Source: Fomes fomentarius
Lineage: Eukaryota; Basidiomycota; Agaricomycetes; Polyporales; Polyporaceae
Length of the DNA: 64,000 nt
Assembly (NCBI GenBank): GCA_022606135.1
Contig: JABYQN010000004.1
Coordinates: 1,860,001 to 1,924,000, forward strand
Direction of reading: 5' to 3'
The position numbers and the translations under genes are program-made. Positions 58,432 through 64,000 of this stretch are shown here, piece by piece. Position 1 is the stretch's first letter, and each line of letters begins with the position of its first letter. The notes beneath the pieces are model-generated. The model saw nothing but the letters and a program-made list of their open reading frames with translations. It did not search any database and was not told where the DNA came from.

Positions 58432-60113
58432 ATGGCTAAAACAGCGGCACCCTCGGACAAAATCGCGAAACTGACTAAGAAGAAGTCACAGCAGGAGCTC
58501 AAGGTGGACGCGCCTCCAAGAGTCAAGAAGTCAAAAGAGGGACCTGCGCCTGCGCCCGTGGAATCATCTTCGTCAAAACCGAAGAAAGAGAAAGATGCGG
58601 ACAAGGCAGTGGAAGGGTCTGCGTCTATGGTCGAGGAGAAACCTACAAAGGTTGCTTCAAAGAAGGACAAGAAGAAGCGGGAGAGTGCGGTGGTGGTAGA
58701 GGACGCGGCTCCCGCCCAAGAGGAAAAGGGCGACGAGGCGACCGGGAAGAAGAGGAAGAGGAAGTCCCTCGCTAGTGCTGAGGAGAGCTTGGAGGCTGCA
58801 GAGAACCCGAAGAAGAAACGAGAGAGCGTCGTCAAAGCCGTTCTCGCAAAGCCGCAGAAGGAGGAGGCGCAGCAGAGTGCAGAGCCTGGCGAGAAGAAGA
58901 AAAAGCGGAAGGCTGCTGCAGTGGAGGAAAAGCGAGACGTGAGCCAGGAAAAGACGAAGAAGAAGCGGAAGGATGCCGCAGCGGAGACCAAGGAAGTTGC
59001 GTCCGACGCATCTCCTGCAAAGGCAGCGTCGGCAGATCCGAAACCCACACAGAAGAAGGCGAATGCTGCGCGTGCTACTAAGGAGCCACCCTCTCCTGCG
59101 CCTGCGCTCGCAAACAAGGAGGCGAAGAAGTCGAAGGCGAAGACCGCTGCCCCTGCCCCCAAGCCCGCACCTGAGCCTGAGGAGTCGGATGAGGAACCCG
59201 CAGAGGCCCAGCCCACCGACGAGCAGGAGTTCTACGGCTTTTCTTCAGACGACGACTCGTCCGACGAAGAGGAGGTGGCGGATGACATCTCGGGCATCGA
59301 CATGAGCAAACTGCCGACTATCGCAAAAGACGATGCGGTCGTGAAAAAGAAACTCGAGAAGGCCAAGCGGAAACCTGTGCGTACACATCATCTTTCTTGC
59401 GTTCACGCGCCTCATCCCTCTGCTACAGACGGGGGACCGAGGTGTCATTTTCCTCGGACGGCTACCTCATGGTTTCTACGAGGACCAGATGCGGGCGTAC
59501 TTCTCGCAGTTCGGTAGTGTCACTCGACTGCGCCTCTCCCGCAACAAGATGGTATGGTCTCAATATGAGCTTCTCGGTACGCATGCATTGACAATGACCT
59601 GATAGACCGGCAAATCCAAGCACTACGCGTTCATTGAGTTCGACTCGTCATCAGTTGCCCAAATTGTCGCGGAGACGATGGACAATTACCTCCTCACGGG
59701 CCACATCCTCACGTGCAAGGTCATCCCGAAGGACCAAGTGCATCCGGAGCTCTGGGTAGGAGCGAACCGGAAGTGGCGACCTGTCCCACGTGATCGCCTT
59801 GCCCGAGTAGCTCACAACAAGGTATGTTCTCCAGTAAAACCACTTCTACGTATGGCTCAGCGGACGCACGATATGATCACTCCAGCCACGGACAGAAGAG
59901 GAGACGGCGAAGGCGGAGGCGCGCCTTCTGAAACGTCAAGAGCAGCGGAAGCGGAAGTTAGAAGAAGCGGGCATCAAGTACGACTTCGAGGCCGTCGCAT
60001 ACGTGAGTCCATCTCCTCCGTGGCGGTCACGCTGCATTCTAGCATCGCTTCTGGCTCGAATGAACCGCTAATTCTCCTCACAGAAAAAGAGGCCGAAACC
60101 CACAGAGGCGTAA
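58432..60113 (+). CDS. Nucleolar RRM protein, Nop15/NIFK-like
   Basis: RNA-binding protein of the Nop15 (MKI67 FHA-interacting nucleolar protein) group, involved in 60S ribosome assembly around ITS2 processing. Exons 58432-59376, 59429-59551, 59606-59821, 59886-60002 and 60084-60113 give 476 residues. The first 310 residues are a low-complexity Lys/Ala/Glu tail with many KKKRK clusters and an acidic [11 protein letters not shown] block. The single RRM runs from [20 protein letters not shown] (RNP2) through [10 protein letters not shown] (RNP1) to CKVIP. After it come the Nop15-typical [20 protein letters not shown] and a KKRPKP end. For exon 4 the acceptor at 59885 is the only one that keeps this frame. 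The long basic N-terminal tail is larger than in yeast Nop15. Confidence 0.88.
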
Positions 60114-62782
60114 TGGCCTCGGGGCGACCCTTCATCCGCTCTATGCGCAAATTCTTGGCTACCCCTCCCTGTGATGTCGTGATGTTCTCGCATAAACCAG
60201 AACGCCGGTACGAGGGTCCGTGCCGACTGACATCCGTATTTTATCTCTCTCTCGACGCCTGCTCACCTGGCCGTGCCGTGTGGCTCCGGCATCCAGACTG
60301 GTCTCCTTACCACACATTCTGTGCGCATGTAGGGGGCGAAACGGGGTCGCCGTGCCTCGCGCACCTCCCACGTCTACGCTCCTTCTCGCCTCTATCTCTG
60401 GTACGTCTACATACGTGCAGTGTACATCATAGACCCGATAAAAGATCCGGTCCGCGAACAACGGCGCTGTCAAACACCCTCCCATGGATATTCGCGTTCT
60501 CTAGCCCATGACCCCGCCGTGTGGTGTGCTTCGCGACATCTGTTCCTGGAAGGCCGACTCCCCAGTGCACCCTTCTTGCCTGCCGTCTATATGCGTCGTG
60601 GTGCAATCCCACCTTAGTCACCGTTAGTCAGGGACCCGTGTGCCCTCATCGCCGCTCTTCGGCTCGAATGTGGTTCAGATGGTCTGGTGAGCGGTCCTGG
60701 TGGCTCAGTGGTGCCGCGGGCAGAGTTGACAACTGAAGATGTCGCTGAGCGGCGGGAGCTCCGACCTCCACCGAACTTGCCCCGAATACCCGTTCATGCT
60801 AGGCATTCAAACGAGCTTGACGTGCGCTGCTTTCGCATGCCAAACGACATCTTGACATTCGCATGTACATCGGGTTTGCGGCTTTGCTCCCGCGTCTGAC
60901 AGACGAACGTGCAAGGTGCCGGCGCAGTGGACTGTCGCAAGGACACACTCATGATGGCGTCTGCCATTTGGACGAATGCGATGAGCGAATGATTCGGTGC
61001 CTATGTCAAATTCACCAATGGCCCGACATGTCCCTTCTTTCCTACATATCTTTGACCTTGAGAGTCTCCCCTGAATGAAGTCAAATGGAGAGCCAATCAA
61101 ATGGGCCGTCACGCCGCAGTAGTAGCCGTCCGCTCTCCCAAAGCTTGAGCTTGAAGTTGACGATGTGTAAGTATTTCGACGTTATTTTATCTCATCTTGG
61201 AGCTTTCCACCGCTTCTCACACAGGTTGCCATTTCCACCTGCGGCGAAACCCAGGCACTACAACTTGGACCGCCCCACGCCAAACCCGCCCGCGACGTCG
61301 TTCCGCTTCTCCTCGTCAGCCCTCTGCCGGGCCGTCGTCCCTCCTCCAGTGCTTGCATTCCCCCTCCCTCCTCCTCCAGCGCCCCCTGCACCCCTGCTGG
61401 CGCGTGAGCCGGCGTTCGTGCCTTCGGCGTCGCCCGACTGCCTGCCCTTGCTGTGCGCGATGAGCTGCGGGTTCTCCTCCTGCGGCCCGCGGAGCGTGCT
61501 AGCGGGCTTGTCCCCCGGGCACAGGTCGGAGGGCTCCGAGGGCTCGGAGAAAGATGACGGCGGGACTTCCTCTGCTTCTGGGAGACGGGGCATCGTTCTT
61601 AGTAAAGGCGGACTGGACGGCTTGTCGCCGCGACGACTATGTCAGTTTGTCTCTAGTGGTAGAATTGCTCCCCCGCCTCAAACTGACTGAGTACAAGTAC
61701 ACACCCGTATTGCACGCTGTGGCTGAGGAAAAGGAAGAAGATGGGGTCAAGTGCAAGAGTGGGATGCAAGCCCCGGCTGTGTTCAAACGGTCACTGTTAC
61801 ATACCCGTGATATCGAGCGATGGGCTCCCTTCACATTATCTGCCAGAGGGAATTGCATCATCGTGAATTGGAGTAGTCCTTGTCATCGCGCGAACGCCGT
61901 CATAGTGGGAGGCGCATCGGACCCAGCCCCAGAACCGAACACCGAAATTGTTCGGGTAAATTCCACCGACGTTGGCCTCCGGCGAAAATATAGCCAACCA
62001 TATACATACGCGTGGTTCTCTGAAAGGTGTCCTTCAAGTTGCCAGACACTTCACGTGAGTCTTCATTAGGCACGAAAGGAAGCCTCAGCTGCCAGTGAGT
62101 GAAAAAGGTGCGGGGTCGATTGAAAGAGATAGGGAACCTACCAAAGGGCCACCTACATGGTATTCTAAGACTTTCTTAACACTGAAGTAGGTGACCTGGT
62201 ACTTTGGCTCCAATTACTGCCCACTGGTCGTACCAAATGTCACAGGCCTTTCCATGTGCCCAAGATTGGTGAATCTAGGCAATCCTTGCATTGTCCCCGC
62301 CGAGAAGTACATCGAAATTCCAAGAGAATGAGAGCTACAATGTGGCAGGATATTCGCCTTGAAGGGTATATTCACCCGAACATTTCCGGCGCTCGGTTCT
62401 GGGTCCCACGATCGACGATTCACAGCGCCTGCCATTTTAGGTAACACCGCCATCAAACCACAATTACATCCGATCTCAGCGCTGGCACTTCTTGAGCAGT
62501 TCGTCATCTTCGAACTGACCCGCTGTGGGTCGGCTACATGAGCGCGTCACAAGACACGAGAATGGCAGATTTTGAGACATTAGCATTACAGCAGCCGAGT
62601 AGTACATGCCAGTCATTGCGAGTACTATATTTCGGTAGAAAGAGCGTACGACCCTACAAGAGGACACCGAGGACGACAGAAGGGATAGGGATAGGGGTAG
62701 ATGACAGGCGTGGGTTCGAGAGTGTGATATATAGATAATAGTGCATGAAGAGGAAAATGCAAAAAAGGCTCTAACGGATGCA
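60114..62782. other. Long region without a recognised gene
   Basis: About 2.7 kb between the Nop15-like gene and the right-edge transporter. A GC-rich block at 61250-61620 is open on both strands (Pro/Ala-rich on plus, Gly/Ser-rich on minus); neither reading gives a known domain, so no gene is called. An inverted-repeat pair lies at 61919-61957 and 62367-62406. Confidence 0.45.
61919..62406. repeat. Candidate short inverted-repeat element
   Basis: The left arm (61919-61957) contains agaaccgaacaccgaaattg then ttcgggtaaatt. The right arm (62367-62406), read on the minus strand, contains cagaaccgagcgccggaaat then gttcgggtgaata. The arms are imperfect (left has a six-base insertion, ccccag) and point inward, about 490 bases apart. 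A hAT-like or other non-autonomous DNA element is possible; no target duplication or transposase could be defined. Confidence 0.4.
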
Positions 62783-64000
62783 TCATGCAGTGCTATTAGG
62801 GGGGCGGCCTGAAGAAGGGATTATAGTCAGCGTTCCAATCTCCATCAGCGAGCATAAGCAAGGAGAGACGTACCATCGATGAAGCCCTCCTGGTTCTCGT
62901 TCGATAGCTCCTCTAGCGACTGCATCTTTGTCTCCTTGATCAGTAGTGTCGAGAAGATACCAGTGAGCATGAAGAAGGCGAAGATCTCGAGCCTGAAGGG
63001 AGAAGACTCAGTCAGCCTGATTTCGCGATAACGATGCTCAGTGACTTACAGGTGCTTGACAAACTTGTTCGTGCCGCCAATGTTGACCAGCTTACCAAAC
63101 CCGACCTGCGCAACGATGGCACCGAGCTTCCCGCTGGCGGCAGCGATACCGTGTGCGGTGGAGCGGTAACGAGTCGGGAACGCCTCTCCGGGAACGATAA
63201 AGGTGGTAGTATTGGGTCCGAAGTTCTGGAAGAAGTTGGTGAGGCAGTAGAGGAATGTGAACGCCTTGGTGCCCGCGGACGAGGCAGTGAGCTTGTCATA
63301 GCCGAAACCCATGATGACAAACAGAATAGTGAGCATGGTGAAGCCCATGAACTGGACGGGCTTCCGGCCCCACTTGTCGATGACGAGGAACGTCGCCCAA
63401 TACCCGGGAATGAGGCCCGCAACGGAGAGCACCATGTTGCCGACGGTGATGTTCCTGAGGTTCTGGTAAACCTTCGCCGTGCCGGTAAGCGACTTATCGG
63501 GCGAGCCGAAACCAATAGCCTGGAGGATAATAGACGAGTTCAAGCCAAGACCGTAGAACGCGATGTCAAGCGCGAACCACGAGTACGCGGCACCGAAGAG
63601 AAGTTTGAAGTTCTGCCATTGCGAGAAGTACGCAGAGAAGTCGCGGCGGGATGCCTTGGGAGCGTGGACGCGCTCGATTGGCGCATCAGGGTCGACGTAG
63701 TAGGAGCCGGTCGTGAGGAAGTTCTCAACGTCCTGGGTAGCCTGCTTCACGTTGCGCTCGACATCCATAGTGAAACGAGGAGTCTCCGGGATCGTGAGGC
63801 GGAAGTAGAGAGCGATTGCTCCCGGAACGCATCCGAGACCGATGAGCAGACGCCACATGAAGTCGACGTGCGCAAGGGTAGCGGGATCATCGTTCAGAAG
63901 TGCGTTCTTATAGGCAGAGACAATGATGAACGCAATCAGAGCAGCAGCTAGGAATGAAGTTCAGTATCATGATGCGGGAACTTGTAACCCGTTTCAACTT
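62783..64000 (-). CDS. Inorganic phosphate:H+ symporter, Pho84-like (5' part outside window)
   Basis: Second member of the PHS phosphate transporter family in this window, on the opposite strand to the first. Visible coding exons 63947-63050, 62992-62874 and 62808-62783; bases 63948-64000 are the end of an intron and the 5' exons lie beyond the edge. The sequence shows RLTIPETPRFTMDVERNVKQ, PGEAFPTRYRSTAHGIAAAS and LEELSNENQEGFID, closely matching the copy at 43.8-46.1 kb. The 898-base exon equals the sum of three exons (383+256+259) in the other copy, and the next exon is 119 bases in both. The last exon ends GRPPNSTA. Roughly the second half of the protein is present, intact and without frameshift. 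Confidence 0.93.

Noticed and set aside
58413..59216. Long minus-strand frame (267 codons) rich in Phe, Ser and Ala
   Set aside because: It is the exact antisense of the lysine-rich exon of the Nop15-like gene; AAG-rich codons read as CTT/TTC on the other strand. No domain or promoter.
61085..61690. Pro/Ala-rich frame of 201 codons on plus and a Gly/Ser-rich one on minus
   Set aside because: The block is GC-rich and open on both strands, so an open frame is expected by chance; no domain on either strand.
63034..63951. Plus-strand frame of 305 codons
   Set aside because: Antisense to the well-defined second phosphate transporter; acidic low-complexity composition is a shadow of transporter codon bias.
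1..64000. tRNA genes, rRNA, CRISPR arrays, phage or plasmid features
   Set aside because: No cloverleaf with matching A and B boxes, no regular spaced repeats and no prokaryotic signals were seen by eye; a tRNAscan run would settle the tRNA question.

Overview
The window is eukaryotic nuclear DNA from a filamentous basidiomycete, most likely an Agaricomycete (possibly a polypore; that last step is inference). Reasons: dense genes cut by many 45-70 base GT-AG introns, very short exons, basidiomycete-typical families (cerato-platanin, DUF6593-like, DUF6697-like), and no operons, ribosome binding sites or CRISPR. All gene models below were spliced by hand: donor, acceptor and reading phase were checked exon by exon, and coding sums divide by three except where a frameshift is reported.

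Layout. 0.9-2.8 kb: secreted cerato-platanin and a DUF6593-like protein. 4.9-13.1 kb: a nine-exon FAD monooxygenase (+), acetate kinase (-) and phosphoketolase (+). The last two are divergent across 1.55 kb and together encode the Xfp-Ack route from sugar phosphates through acetyl phosphate to acetate and ATP. 15.4-23.7 kb: alpha/beta hydrolase, an NCLX-type cation/Ca2+ exchanger and two unrecognised membrane proteins. 25.8-30.0 kb: DHA2-type MFS drug transporter and secreted GH79 glycosidase. 31.4-42.5 kb: DUF6697-like protein, THEM6-like thioesterase, mitochondrial dynamin Mgm1, DapA-family aldolase and a small peroxisomal SCP2 protein. 43.8-49.3 kb: Pho84-type phosphate transporter, a small membrane protein and Maf1. 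49.3-54.3 kb: gene-poor, with a Tc1/mariner-like terminal-inverted-repeat remnant. 54.3-60.1 kb: a conserved unknown, Cdc16/APC6 and a Nop15-like RRM protein. 60.1-62.8 kb: no recognised gene, but an inverted-repeat pair. 62.8-64.0 kb: the 3' part of a second Pho84-type transporter, running off the right edge.

I did not find a convincing undescribed system. The strongest points for follow-up are: the acetate kinase/phosphoketolase pair; single-base reading-frame breaks in acetate kinase and the exchanger (each one base short in a five-base G/C run) with a third possible case in Mgm1; the phosphate transporter paralogues with identical coding length but two intron differences; an 11-base micro-exon that carries the catalytic serine of the hydrolase; and two short inverted-repeat elements.
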